A stretch of DNA of 64,000 bases. Origin: Bugulina stolonifera. Lineage: Eukaryota; Bryozoa; Gymnolaemata; Cheilostomatida; Bugulidae. The position numbers and the translations under genes are program-made. Position 1 is the first letter of the stretch; each line of letters starts with the position of its first letter. The notes beneath the pieces were generated by a model that saw nothing but the letters and a program-made list of their open reading frames with translations, had not been told where the DNA came from and searched no databases. The stretch covers positions 765,001 through 829,000 of the forward strand of contig OW285188.1 in the NCBI GenBank assembly GCA_935421135.1, read 5' to 3'. Below are positions 35,754-49,580 of this stretch, piece after piece.

Positions 35754-38700
35754 GTGAATGAAACACATTGTTACAAACAGCAATTTGGCACAAAACACAC
35801 TGAAAATTTACTTTTATGCAATATTGAACATCTTCTACTAGTTTACAAACTAATAACTCAAGTGAATGTGTCAAAAATCACAAATCTGACATTATGTTTC
35901 ATGTTTGCAAAGTTGAATATTGCATGCAAAGTCATGTTTTAGTGATTTTCATTCAAATTATGCATTCTGAACATTGCAAAAGTTAATGAAACACATTGTT
36001 ACAAACAGCAATTTGGTACCAAACACACTGAAAACTTACTTTTATGTAATATTGAACATCTTCTACTAAATTGCAAACTGATAATTCAAGTGAATTTGTC
36101 AAAAATCACAAATCTGATGTTATGTTCCATGTTTGCAAAGTTGTACATGGCATGCAAAGTCATGTTTTATTGATTTTCATTCAAATTATGCATTCTGAAC
36201 ATTGCAAAAGTGAATGGGACACATTGTTACAAACAGCAATTTGGCACAAAGCACACTGAAAACTTACTTTTATGCAATATTGAACATCTACTAGTTTCCA
36301 AACTAACAACTCAAGTGAATGTGTCAAAAATCACAAATCTGACATTATGTTTCATGTTTGCAAAGTTGAATATTGCATGCAGAGTCATGTTTTATTGATT
36401 TTCATTCAAATTATGCATTCTAAACGTTGCAAAAGTGAATCAAACGCATTGTTACAAACAGCAATTTGGCACAAAACACACTGAAAACTTACTTTTATGC
36501 AATATTGACCATCTTCTACTAGTTTACAAACTAATAACTCGAGTGAATGTGTCAAAAATCACGCATCTGACATTATGTTTCATGTTTGCAAAGTTGAATA
36601 TTGCATGCAGAGTCATGTTTTAGTGATTTCCATTCAAATTATGCATTCTGAACATTGCAAAAGTGAATAAAACACATGTTTACAAACAGCAATTTGGCAC
36701 AAAACACACTGAAAACTTACTTTTATGCAATATTGAACATCTTCTACTAGTTTACAAACTAATAACTCAAGTGAATGTGTCAAAAATCACAAATCTGACA
36801 TTATGTTTCATGTTTGCAAAGTTGAATAGTGCATGCAAAGTCATGTTTTATTGATTTTCATTCAAAATATGCACTCTGAACATTGCAAAAGTGAATGAAA
36901 CACATTGTTACAAACAGCAATTTGGTACCAAACACACTGAAAACTTACTTTTATGTAATATTGAACATCCTCCACTAGTTTATAAACTGAGAACTCAAGT
37001 GTATTTGTCAAAAATCACAAATCTGTCATTATGTTTCATGTTTGCAAAGTTGAATATTGCATGCAAAGTCATGTTTTATTGATTTCCATTCAAATTATGC
37101 ATTCTGAACATTGCAAAAGTGAATGAAACACATTGTTACAAACAGCAATTTGGTACCAAACACGCTGAAAACTTACTTTTATGTAATATTGAACATCCTC
37201 CACTAGTTTATAAACTGATAACTCAAGTGTATTTGTCAAAAATCACAAATCTGACATTATGTTTCATGTTTGCAAAGTTGAATATTGCATGCAAAGTCAT
37301 GTTTTATTGATTTTTATTCAAAATATGCACTCTGAACATTGCAAAAGTGAATGAAACACATTGTTACAAACAGCAATTTGGCACAAAACACACTGAAAAT
37401 TTACTTTTATGCAATATTGAACATCTTCTACTACTTTACAAACTAATAACTCAAGTGAATGTGTCAAAAATCACAAATCTGACATTATGTTTCATGTTTG
37501 CAAAGTTGAATATTGCATGCAAAGTCATGTTTTAGTGATTTTCATTCAAATTATGCATTCTGAACATTGCAAAAGTTAATGAAACACATTGTTACAAACA
37601 GCAATTTGGTACCAAACACACTGAAAACTTACTTTTATGTAATATTGAACATCTTCTACTAGTTTACAAACTGATAACTCAAGTGTATTTGTCAAAAATC
37701 ACAAATCTGACTTTATGTTTCATGTTTGCAAAGTTGAATATTGCATGCAAAGTCATGTTTTATTGATTTTCATTCAAATTATGCATTCTGAACATTGCAA
37801 AAGTGAATGGAACACAATGTTACAAACAGCAATTTGGCACAAAGCACACTGAAAACTTACTTTTATGCAATATTGAACATCTACTAGTTTCCAAACTAAC
37901 AACTCAAGTGAATGTGTCAAAAATCACAAATCTGGCATTATGTTTCATGTTTGCAAAGTTGAATATTGCATGCAAAGTCATGTTTTAGTGATTTTCATTC
38001 AAATTATGCATTCTGACCATTGCAAAAGTTAATGAAACACATTGTTACAAACAGCAATTTGGTACCAAACACACTGAAAACTTACTTTTATGTAATATTG
38101 AACATCTTCTACTAGTTTATAAACTGATAACTCAAGTGTATTTGTCAAAAATCACAAATCTGACATAATGTTTCATGTTTGCAAAGTTGAATATTGCATG
38201 CAAAGTCATGTTTTATTGATTTCCATTCAAATTATGCATTCTGAACATTGCAAAAGTGAATGAAACACATTGTTACAAACAGCAATTTGGTACCAAACAC
38301 GCTGAAAACTTACTTTTATGTAATATTGAACATCCTCCACTAGTTTATAAACTGATAACTCAAGTGTATTTGTCAAAAATCACAAATCTGACATTATGTT
38401 TCATGTTTGCAAAGTTGAATATTGCATGCAGAGTCATGTTTTAGTGATTTCCATTCAAATTATGCATTCTGAACATTGCAAAAGTGAATAAAACACATGT
38501 TTACAAACAGCAATTTGGCACAAAACACACTGAAAACTTACTTTTATGCAATATTGAACATCTTCTACTAGTTTACAAACTAATAACTCAAGTGAATGTG
38601 TCAAAAATCACAAATCTGACATTATGTTTCATGTTTGCAAAGTTGAATATTGCATGCAAAGTCATGTTTTATTGATTTCCATTCAAATTATGCATTCTGA

Positions 38701-38939
38701 ACATTGCAAAAGTGAATGAAACACATTGTTACAAACAGCAATTTGGTACCAAACACGCTGAAAACTTACTTTTATGTAATATTGAACATCCTCCACTAGT
38801 TTATAAACTGATAACTCAAGTGTATTTGTCAAAAATCACAAATCTGACATTATGTTTCATGTTTGCAAAGTTGAATATTGCATGCAAAGTCATGTTTTAT
38901 TGATTTTTATTCAAAATATGCACTCTGAACATTGCAAAA
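35754..38939 (+). repeat. block E U Y Z T/B C D E F G/I K D/S T D, copy 1
   Basis: Fourteen monomers, 3186 bp, starts at 35754, 35982, 36210, 36435, 36663, 36891, 37119, 37347, 37575, 37803, 38028, 38256, 38484 and 38712. The first ten recur 3186 bp later. Confidence 0.9.
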
Positions 38940-41876
38940 GTGAATGAAACACATTGTTACAAACAGCAATTTGGCACAAAACACACTGAAAATTTACTTT
39001 TATGCAATATTGAACATCTTCTACTAGTTTACAAACTAATAACTCAAGTGAATGTGTCAAAAATCACAAATCTGACATTATGTTTCATGTTTGCAAAGTT
39101 GAATATTGCATGCAAAGTCATGTTTTAGTGATTTTCATTCAAATTATGCATTCTGAACATTGCAAAAGTTAATGAAACACATTGTTACAAACAGCAATTT
39201 GGTACCAAACACACTGAAAACTTACTTTTATGTAATATTGAACATCTTCTACTAAATTGCAAACTGATAATTCAAGTGAATTTGTCAAAAATCACAAATC
39301 TGATGTTATGTTCCATGTTTGCAAAGTTGTACATGGCATGCAAAGTCATGTTTTATTGATTTTCATTCAAATTATGCATTCTGAACATTGCAAAAGTGAA
39401 TGGGACACATTGTTACAAACAGCAATTTGGCACAAAGCACACTGAAAACTTACTTTTATGCAATATTGAACATCTACTAGTTTCCAAACTAACAACTCAA
39501 GTGAATGTGTCAAAAATCACAAATCTGACATTATGTTTCATGTTTGCAAAGTTGAATATTGCATGCAGAGTCATGTTTTATTGATTTTCATTCAAATTAT
39601 GCATTCTAAACGTTGCAAAAGTGAATCAAACGCATTGTTACAAACAGCAATTTGGCACAAAACACACTGAAAACTTACTTTTATGCAATATTGACCATCT
39701 TCTACTAGTTTACAAACTAATAACTCGAGTGAATGTGTCAAAAATCACGCATCTGACATTATGTTTCATGTTTGCAAAGTTGAATATTGCATGCAGAGTC
39801 ATGTTTTAGTGATTTCCATTCAAATTATGCATTCTGAACATTGCAAAAGTGAATAAAACACATGTTTACAAACAGCAATTTGGCACAAAACACACTGAAA
39901 ACTTACTTTTATGCAATATTGAACATCTTCTACTAGTTTACAAACTAATAACTCAAGTGAATGTGTCAAAAATCACAAATCTGACATTATGTTTCATGTT
40001 TGCAAAGTTGAATAGTGCATGCAAAGTCATGTTTTATTGATTTTCATTCAAAATATGCACTCTGAACATTGCAAAAGTGAATGAAACACATTGTTACAAA
40101 CAGCAATTTGGTACCAAACACACTGAAAACTTACTTTTATGTAATATTGAACATCCTCCACTAGTTTATAAACTGAGAACTCAAGTGTATTTGTCAAAAA
40201 TCACAAATCTGTCATTATGTTTCATGTTTGCAAAGTTGAATATTGCATGCAAAGTCATGTTTTATTGATTTCCATTCAAATTATGCATTCTGAACATTGC
40301 AAAAGTGAATGAAACACATTGTTACAAACAGCAATTTGGTACCAAACACGCTGAAAACTTACTTTTATGTAATATTGAACATCCTCCACTAGTTTATAAA
40401 CTGATAACTCAAGTGTATTTGTCAAAAATCACAAATCTGACATTATGTTTCATGTTTGCAAAGTTGAATATTGCATGCAAAGTCATGTTTTATTGATTTT
40501 TATTCAAAATATGCACTCTGAACATTGCAAAAGTGAATGAAACACATTGTTACAAACAGCAATTTGGCACAAAACACACTGAAAATTTACTTTTATGCAA
40601 TATTGAACATCTTCTACTAGTTTACAAACTAATAACTCAAGTGAATGTGTCAAAAATCACAAATCTGACATTATGTTTCATGTTTGCAAAGTTGAATATT
40701 GCATGCAAAGTCATGTTTTAGTGATTTTCATTCAAATTATGCATTCTGAACATTGCAAAAGTTAATGAAACACATTGTTACAAACAGCAATTTGGTACCA
40801 AACACACTGAAAACTTACTTTTATGTAATATTGAACATCTTCTACTAGTTTACAAACTGATAACTCAAGTGTATTTGTCAAAAATCACAAATCTGACTTT
40901 ATGTTTCATGTTTGCAAAGTTGAATATTGCATGCAAAGTCATGTTTTATTGATTTTCATTCAAATTATGCATTCTGAACATTGCAAAAGTGAATGGAACA
41001 CAATGTTACAAACAGCAATTTGGCACAAAGCACACTGAAAACTTACTTTTATGCAATATTGAACATCTACTAGTTTCCAAACTAACAACTCAAGTGAATG
41101 TGTCAAAAATCACAAATCTGGCATTATGTTTCATGTTTGCAAAGTTGAATATTGCATGCAAAGTCATGTTTTATTGATTTTTATTCAAAATATGCACTCT
41201 GAACATTGCAAATGTGAATGAAACACATTGTTACAAACAGCAATTTGGTACCAAACACACTGAAAACTTACTTTTATGTAATATTGAACATCTTCCACTA
41301 GTTTATAAACTGATAACTCAAGTGTATTTGTCAAAAATCACAAATCTGACATTATGTTTCATGTTTGCAAAGTTGAATCTTGCATGCAAAGTCATGTTTT
41401 ATTGATTTTCATTCAAATTATGCATTCTGAACATTGCAAAAGTTAATGAAACACATTGTTACAAACAGCAATTTGGTACCAAACACACTGAAAACTTACT
41501 TTTATGTAATATTGAACATCTTCCACTAGTCAATTTGTCAAAAATCACAAATCTGACATTATGTTTCATGTTTGCAAAGTTGAATATTGCATGCAAAGTC
41601 ATGTTTTAGTGATTTTCATTCAAATTATGCATTCTGAACATTGCAAAAGTTAATGAAACACATTGTTACAAACAGCAATTTGGTACCAAACACACTGAAA
41701 ACTTACTTTTATGTAATATTGAACATCTTCTACTAGTTTATAAACTGATAACTCAAGTGTATTTGTCAAAAATCACAAATCTGACATAATGTTTCATGTT
41801 TGCAAAGTTGAATATTGCATGCAAAGTCATGTTTTATTGATTTCCATTCAAATTATGCATTCTGAACATTGCAAAA
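38940..41876 (+). repeat. block E U Y Z T/B C D E F G H I K, copy 2
   Basis: Starts at 38940, 39168, 39396, 39621, 39849, 40077, 40305, 40533, 40761, 40989, 41214, 41442 and 41649. From about 39849 it is also collinear with 2786 onward at an offset of 37063 bp. Confidence 0.9.
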
Positions 41877-44800
41877 GTGAATGAAACACATTGTTACAAA
41901 CAGCAATTTGGTACCAAACACGCTGAAAACTTACTTTTATGTAATATTGAACATCCTCCACTAGTTTATAAACTGATAACTCAAGTGTATTTGTCAAAAA
42001 TCACAAATCTGACATTATGTTTCATGTTTGCAAAGTTGAATATTGCATGCAAAGTCATGTTTTATTGATTTTTATTCAAAATATGCACTCTGAACATTGC
42101 AAAAGTGAATGAAACACATTGTTACAAACAGCAATTTGGCACAAAACACACTGAAAATTTACTTTTACGCAATATTGAACATCTTCTACTAGTTTACAAA
42201 CTAATAACTCAAGTGAATGTGTCAAAAATCACAAATCTGACATTATGTTTCATGTTTGCAAAGTTGAATATTGCATGCAAAGTCATGTTTTATTGATTTT
42301 CATTCAAATTATGCATTCTGAACATTGCAAAAGTTAATGAGACACATTGTTACAAACAGCAATTTGGTACCAAACACACTGAAAACTTACTTTTATGTAA
42401 TATTGAACATCTTCCACTGGTCAATTTGTCAAAAATCACAAATCTGACATTATGTTTCATGTTTGCAAAGTTGAATATTGCATGCAAAGTCATGTTTTAT
42501 TGATTTTCATTCAAAATATGCACTCTGAACATTGCAAAAGTGAATGAAACACATTGTTACAAACAGCAATTTGGTACCAAACACACTGAAAACTTACTTT
42601 TATGTAATATTGAACATCTTCTACTAGTTTATAAACTGATAACTCAAGTGTATTTGTCAAAAATCACAAATCTGACATTATGTTTCATGTTTGCAAAGTT
42701 GAGTATTGCATGCAAAGTCATGTTTTATTGATTTTCATTCAAAATATGCACTCTGAACATTGCAAAAGTGAATGAAACACATTGTTACAAACAGCAATTT
42801 GGTACCAAACACACTGAAAACTTACTTTTATGTAATATTGAACATCTTCCACTAGTTTATAAACTGATAACTCAAGTGTATTTGTCAAAAATCACAAATC
42901 TGACATTATGTTTCATGTTTGCAAAATTGAATATTGCATGCAAAGTCATGTTTTAGTGATTTTCATTCAAATTATGCATTCCGAACATTGCAAAAGTTAA
43001 TGAAACACATTGTTACAAACAGCAATTTGGTACCAAACACACTGAAAACTTACTTTTATGTAATATTGAACATCTTCTACTAGTTTATAAACTGATAACT
43101 CAAGTGTATTTGTCAAAAATCACAAATCTGACATAATGTTTCATGTTTGCAAAGTTGAATATTGCATGCAAAGTCATGTTTTATTGATTTTCATTCAAAT
43201 TATGCATTCTAAACGTTGCAAAAGTTAATGAAACACATTGTTACAAACAGCAATTTGGCACAAAACACACTGAAAACTTACTTTTATGCAATATTGAGCA
43301 TCTTCTACTAGTTTACAAACTGATAACTCAAGTGAATTTGTCAAAAATCACAAATCTGACTTTATGTTTCATGTTTGCAAAGTTGAATATTGCATGCAAA
43401 GTCATGTTTTATTGATTTTCATTCAAAATATGCACTCTGAACATTGCAAAAGTGAATGAAACACATTGTTACAAACAGCAATTTGGTACCAAACACACTG
43501 AAAACTTACTTTTATGTAATATTGAACATCTTCTACTAGTTTATAAACTGATCACTCAAGTGTATTTGTCAAAAATCACAAATCGGACATAATGTTTCAT
43601 GTTTGCAAAGTTGAATATTGCATGCAAAGTCATGTTTTATTGATTTTCATTCAAATTATGCATTCTGAACGTTGCAAAAGTGAATGAAACACATTGTCAC
43701 AAACAGCAATTTGGCACAAAACACACTGAAAATTTACTTTTATGCAATATTGAACATCTTCTACTAGTTTACAGACTAACAACTCAAGTGAATGTGTCAA
43801 AAATCACAAATCTTACATTATGTTTCATGTTTGCAAAGTTGAATATTGCATGCAAAGTCTTGTTTTAGTGATTTTCATTGAAATTATGCATTCTGAACAT
43901 TGCAAAAGTGAATGAAACACATTATTACAAACAGCAATTTGGCACAAAACACACTGAAAACTTACTTTTATGCAATATTGAACATCTTCTACTAGTTTAC
44001 AAACTAATAACTCAAGTGAATGTGTCAAAAATCACAAATCTGACATTATGTTTCATGTTTGCAAAGTTGAATATTGCGTGCAAAGTCATGTTTTAGTGAT
44101 TTTCATTCAAATTATGCATTCTGAACATTGCAAAAGTTAATGAAACACATTGTTACAAACAGAAATTTGGTAGCAAACACACTGAAAGCTTACTTTTATG
44201 TAATATTGAACATCTTCTACTAAATTGCAAACTGATAATTCAAGTGAATTTGTCAAAAATCACAAATCTGATGTTATGTTCCATGTTTGCAAAGTTGTAT
44301 ATGGCATGCAAAGTCATGTTTTATTGATTTTCATTCAAATTATGCATTCTGAACATTGCAAAAGTGAATGGAACACATTGTTACAAACAGCAATTTGGCA
44401 CAAAGCACACTGAAAACTTACTTTTATGCAATATTGAACATCTACTAGTTTCCAAACTAACAACTCAAGTGAATGTGTCAAAAATCACAAATCTGACATT
44501 ATGTTTCATGTTTGCAAAGTTGAATATTGCATGCAGAGTCATGTTTTATTGATTTTCATTCAAATTATGCATTCTAAACGTTGCAAAAGTGAATCAAACG
44601 CATTGTTACAAACAGCAATTTGGCACAAAACACACTGAAAACTTACTTTTATGCAATATTGACCATCTTCTACTAGTTTACAAACTAATAACTCCAGTGA
44701 ATGTGTCAAAAATCACGCATCTGACATTATGTTTCATGTTTGCAAAGTTGAATATTGCATGCAGAGTCATGTTTTAGTGATTTCCATTCAAATTATGCAT

Positions 44801-45728
44801 TCTGAACATTGCAAAAGTGAATAAAACACATGTTTACAAACAGCAATTTGGCACAAAACACACTGAAAACTTACTTTTATGCAATATTGAACATCTTCTA
44901 CTAGTTTACAAACTAATAACTCAAGTGAATGTGTCAAAAATCACAAATCTGACATTATGTTTCATGTTTGCAAAGTTGAATATTGCATGCAAAGTCATGT
45001 TTTATTGATTTCCATTCAAATTATGCATTCTGAACATTGCAAAAGTGAATGAAACACATTGTTACAAACAGCAATTTGGTACCAAACACGCTGAAAACTT
45101 ACTTTTATGTAATATTGAACATCCTCCACTAGTTTATAAACTGATAACTCAAGTGTATTTGTCAAAAATCACAAATCTGACATTATGTTTCATGTTTGCA
45201 AAGTTGAATATTGCATGCAAAGTCATGTTTTATTGATTTTTATTCAAAATATGCACTCTGAACATTGCAAAAGTGAATGAAACACATTGTTACAAACAGC
45301 AATTTGGAACAAAACACACTGAAAATTTACTTTTATGCAATATTGAACATCTTCTACTAGTTTACAAACTAATAACTCAAGTGAATGTGTCAAAAATCAC
45401 AAATCTGACATTATGTTTCATGTTTGCAAAGTTGAATATTGCATGCAAAGTCATGTTTTAGTGATTTTCATTCAAATTATGCATTCTGAACATTGCAAAA
45501 GTTAATGAAACACATTGTTACAAACAGCAATTTGGTACCAAACACACTGAAAACTTACTTTTATGTAATATTGAACATCTTCTACTAAATTGCAAACTGA
45601 TAATTCAAGTGAATTTGTCAAAAATCACAAATCTGATGTTATGTTCCATGTTTGCAAAGTTGTATATGGCATGCAAAGTCATGTTTTATTGATTTTCATT
45701 CAAATTATGCATTCTGAACATTGCAAAA
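41877..45728 (+). repeat. 17-monomer unit D E L A M N O P Q R/W X Y Z T D E U, copy 1
   Basis: Length 3852 bp, starts at 41877, 42105, 42333, 42540, 42768, 42996, 43224, 43452, 43680, 43908, 44136, 44364, 44589, 44817, 45045, 45273 and 45501. Private marks shared with copy 2: ttttacgcaat in E (42105), ggtagcaaac in X (44136), ggaacaaaac in E (45273). Confidence 0.93.
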
Positions 45729-45956
45729 GTGAATGGAACACATTGTTACAAACAGCAATTTGGTACCAAACACGCTGAAAACTTACTTTTATGTAATATT
45801 GAACATCCTCCACTAGTTTATAAACTGATAACTCAAGTGTATTTGTCAAAAATCACAAATCTGACATTATGTTTCATGTTTGCAAAGTTGAATATTGCAT
45901 GCAAAGTCATGTTTTATTGATTTTTATTCAAAATATGCACTCTGAACATTGCAAAA
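45729..45956 (+). repeat. Y/D hybrid monomer at duplication join
   Basis: The first 20-odd bases (gtgaatggaacac) are class Y, while the rest (ggtacc, cacgctg, cctccact, tttattcaaaat) is class D. The switch lies between about 45738 and 45763, where Y and D are identical. In the parallel position 49581 there is a full Y, and at 41877 a full D. Confidence 0.9.
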
Positions 45957-48900
45957 GTGAATGAAACACATTGTTACAAACAGCAATTTGGCACAAAACA
46001 CACTGAAAATTTACTTTTACGCAATATTGAACATCTTCTACTAGTTTACAAACTAATAACTCAAGTGAATGTGTCAAAAATCACAAATCTGACATTATGT
46101 TTCATGTTTGCAAAGTTGAATATTGCATGCAAAGTCATGTTTTATTGATTTTCATTCAAATTATGCATTCTGAACATTGCAAAAGTTAATGAGACACATT
46201 GTTACAAACAGCAATTTGGTACCAAACACACTGAAAACTTACTTTTATGTAATATTGAACATCTTCCACTGGTCAATTTGTCAAAAATCACAAATCTGAC
46301 ATTATGTTTCATGTTTGCAAAGTTGAATATTGCATGCAAAGTCATGTTTTATTGATTTTCATTCAAAATATGCACTCTGAACATTGCAAAAGTGAATGAA
46401 ACACATTGTTACAAACAGCAATTTGGTACCAAACACACTGAAAACTTACTTTTATGTAATATTGAACATCTTCTACTAGTTTATAAACTGATAACTCAAG
46501 TGTATTTGTCAAAAATCACAAATCTGACATTATGTTTCATGTTTGCAAAGTTGAGTATTGCATGCAAAGTCATGTTTTATTGATTTTCATTCAAAATATG
46601 CACTCTGAACATTGCAAAAGTGAATGAAACACATTGTTACAAACAGCAATTTGGTACCAAACACACTGAAAACTTACTTTTATGTAATATTGAACATCTT
46701 CCACTAGTTTATAAACTGATAACTCAAGTGTATTTGTCAAAAATCACAAATCTGACATTATGTTTCATGTTTGCAAAATTGAATATTGCATGCAAAGTCA
46801 TGTTTTAGTGATTTTCATTCAAATTATGCATTCCGAACATTGCAAAAGTTAATGAAACACATTGTTACAAACAGCAATTTGGTACCAAACACACTGAAAA
46901 CTTACTTTTATGTAATATTGAACATCTTCTACTAGTTTATAAACTGATAACTCAAGTGTATTTGTCAAAAATCACAAATCTGACATAATGTTTCATGTTT
47001 GCAAAGTTGAATATTGCATGCAAAGTCATGTTTTATTGATTTTCATTCAAATTATGCATTCTAAACGTTGCAAAAGTTAATGAAACACATTGTTACAAAC
47101 AGCAATTTGGCACAAAACACACTGAAAACTTACTTTTATGCAATATTGAGCATCTTCTACTAGTTTACAAACTGATAACTCAAGTGAATTTGTCAAAAAT
47201 CACAAATCTGACTTTATGTTTCATGTTTGCAAAGTTGAATATTGCATGCAAAGTCATGTTTTATTGATTTTCATTCAAAATATGCACTCTGAACATTGCA
47301 AAAGTGAATGAAACACATTGTTACAAACAGCAATTTGGTACCAAACACACTGAAAACTTACTTTTATGTAATATTGAACATCTTCTACTAGTTTATAAAC
47401 TGATCACTCAAGTGTATTTGTCAAAAATCACAAATCGGACATAATGTTTCATGTTTGCAAAGTTGAATATTGCATGCAAAGTCATGTTTTATTGATTTTC
47501 ATTCAAATTATGCATTCTGAACGTTGCAAAAGTGAATGAAACACATTGTCACAAACAGCAATTTGGCACAAAACACACTGAAAATTTACTTTTATGCAAT
47601 ATTGAACATCTTCTACTAGTTTACAGACTAACAACTCAAGTGAATGTGTCAAAAATCACAAATCTTACATTATGTTTCATGTTTGCAAAGTTGAATATTG
47701 CATGCAAAGTCTTGTTTTAGTGATTTTCATTGAAATTATGCATTCTGAACATTGCAAAAGTGAATGAAACACATTATTACAAACAGCAATTTGGCACAAA
47801 ACACACTGAAAACTTACTTTTATGCAATATTGAACATCTTCTACTAGTTTACAAACTAATAACTCAAGTGAATGTGTCAAAAATCACAAATCTGACATTA
47901 TGTTTCATGTTTGCAAAGTTGAATATTGCGTGCAAAGTCATGTTTTAGTGATTTTCATTCAAATTATGCATTCTGAACATTGCAAAAGTTAATGAAACAC
48001 ATTGTTACAAACAGAAATTTGGTAGCAAACACACTGAAAGCTTACTTTTATGTAATATTGAACATCTTCTACTAAATTGCAAACTGATAATTCAAGTGAA
48101 TTTGTCAAAAATCACAAATCTGATGTTATGTTCCATGTTTGCAAAGTTGTATATGGCATGCAAAGTCATGTTTTATTGATTTTCATTCAAATTATGCATT
48201 CTGAACATTGCAAAAGTGAATGGAACACATTGTTACAAACAGCAATTTGGCACAAAGCACACTGAAAACTTACTTTTATGCAATATTGAACATCTACTAG
48301 TTTCCAAACTAACAACTCAAGTGAATGTGTCAAAAATCACAAATCTGACATTATGTTTCATGTTTGCAAAGTTGAATATTGCATGCAGAGTCATGTTTTA
48401 TTGATTTTCATTCAAATTATGCATTCTAAACGTTGCAAAAGTGAATCAAACGCATTGTTACAAACAGCAATTTGGCACAAAACACACTGAAAACTTACTT
48501 TTATGCAATATTGACCATCTTCTACTAGTTTACAAACTAATAACTCGAGTGAATGTGTCAAAAATCACGCATCTGACATTATGTTTCATGTTTGCAAAGT
48601 TGAATATTGCATGCAGAGTCATGTTTTAGTGATTTCCATTCAAATTATGCATTCTGAACATTGCAAAAGTGAATAAAACACATGTTTACAAACAGCAATT
48701 TGGCACAAAACACACTGAAAACTTACTTTTATGCAATATTGAACATCTTCTACTAGTTTACAAACTAATAACTCAAGTGAATGTGTCAAAAATCACAAAT
48801 CTGACATTATGTTTCATGTTTGCAAAGTTGAATATTGCATGCAAAGTCATGTTTTATTGATTTCCATTCAAATTATGCATTCTGAACATTGCAAAAGTGA

Positions 48901-49580
48901 ATGAAACACATTGTTACAAACAGCAATTTGGTACCAAACACGCTGAAAACTTACTTTTATGTAATATTGAACATCCTCCACTAGTTTATAAACTGATAAC
49001 TCAAGTGTATTTGTCAAAAATCACAAATCTGACATTATGTTTCATGTTTGCAAAGTTGAATATTGCATGCAAAGTCATGTTTTATTGATTTTTATTCAAA
49101 ATATGCACTCTGAACATTGCAAAAGTGAATGAAACACATTGTTACAAACAGCAATTTGGAACAAAACACACTGAAAATTTACTTTTATGCAATATTGAAC
49201 ATCTTCTACTAGTTTACAAACTAATAACTCAAGTGAATGTGTCAAAAATCACAAATCTGACATTATGTTTCATGTTTGCAAAGTTGAATATTGCATGCAA
49301 AGTCATGTTTTAGTGATTTTCATTCAAATTATGCATTCTGAACATTGCAAAAGTTAATGAAACACATTGTTACAAACAGCAATTTGGTACCAAACACACT
49401 GAAAACTTACTTTTATGTAATATTGAACATCTTCTACTAAATTGCAAACTGATAATTCAAGTGAATTTGTCAAAAATCACAAATCTGATGTTATGTTCCA
49501 TGTTTGCAAAGTTGTATATGGCATGCAAAGTCATGTTTTATTGATTTTCATTCAAATTATGCATTCTGAACATTGCAAAA
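45729..49580 (+). repeat. 17-monomer unit Y/D E L A M N O P Q R/W X Y Z T D E U, copy 2
   Basis: Every start is 3852 bp after copy 1 (45729 to 49353). The first unit is a hybrid that opens as Y (gtgaatggaac) and turns into D (ggtacc, cacgctg), which is the expected product of the exchange that made the duplication. Confidence 0.93.

Noticed and set aside
27342..47880. Minus-strand frames of 67 residues at 27342, 34365, 43825 and 47677, and 60 residues at 13219
   Set aside because: These are complements of the same satellite. The four 67-residue ones are copies of a single Q-R/W junction.
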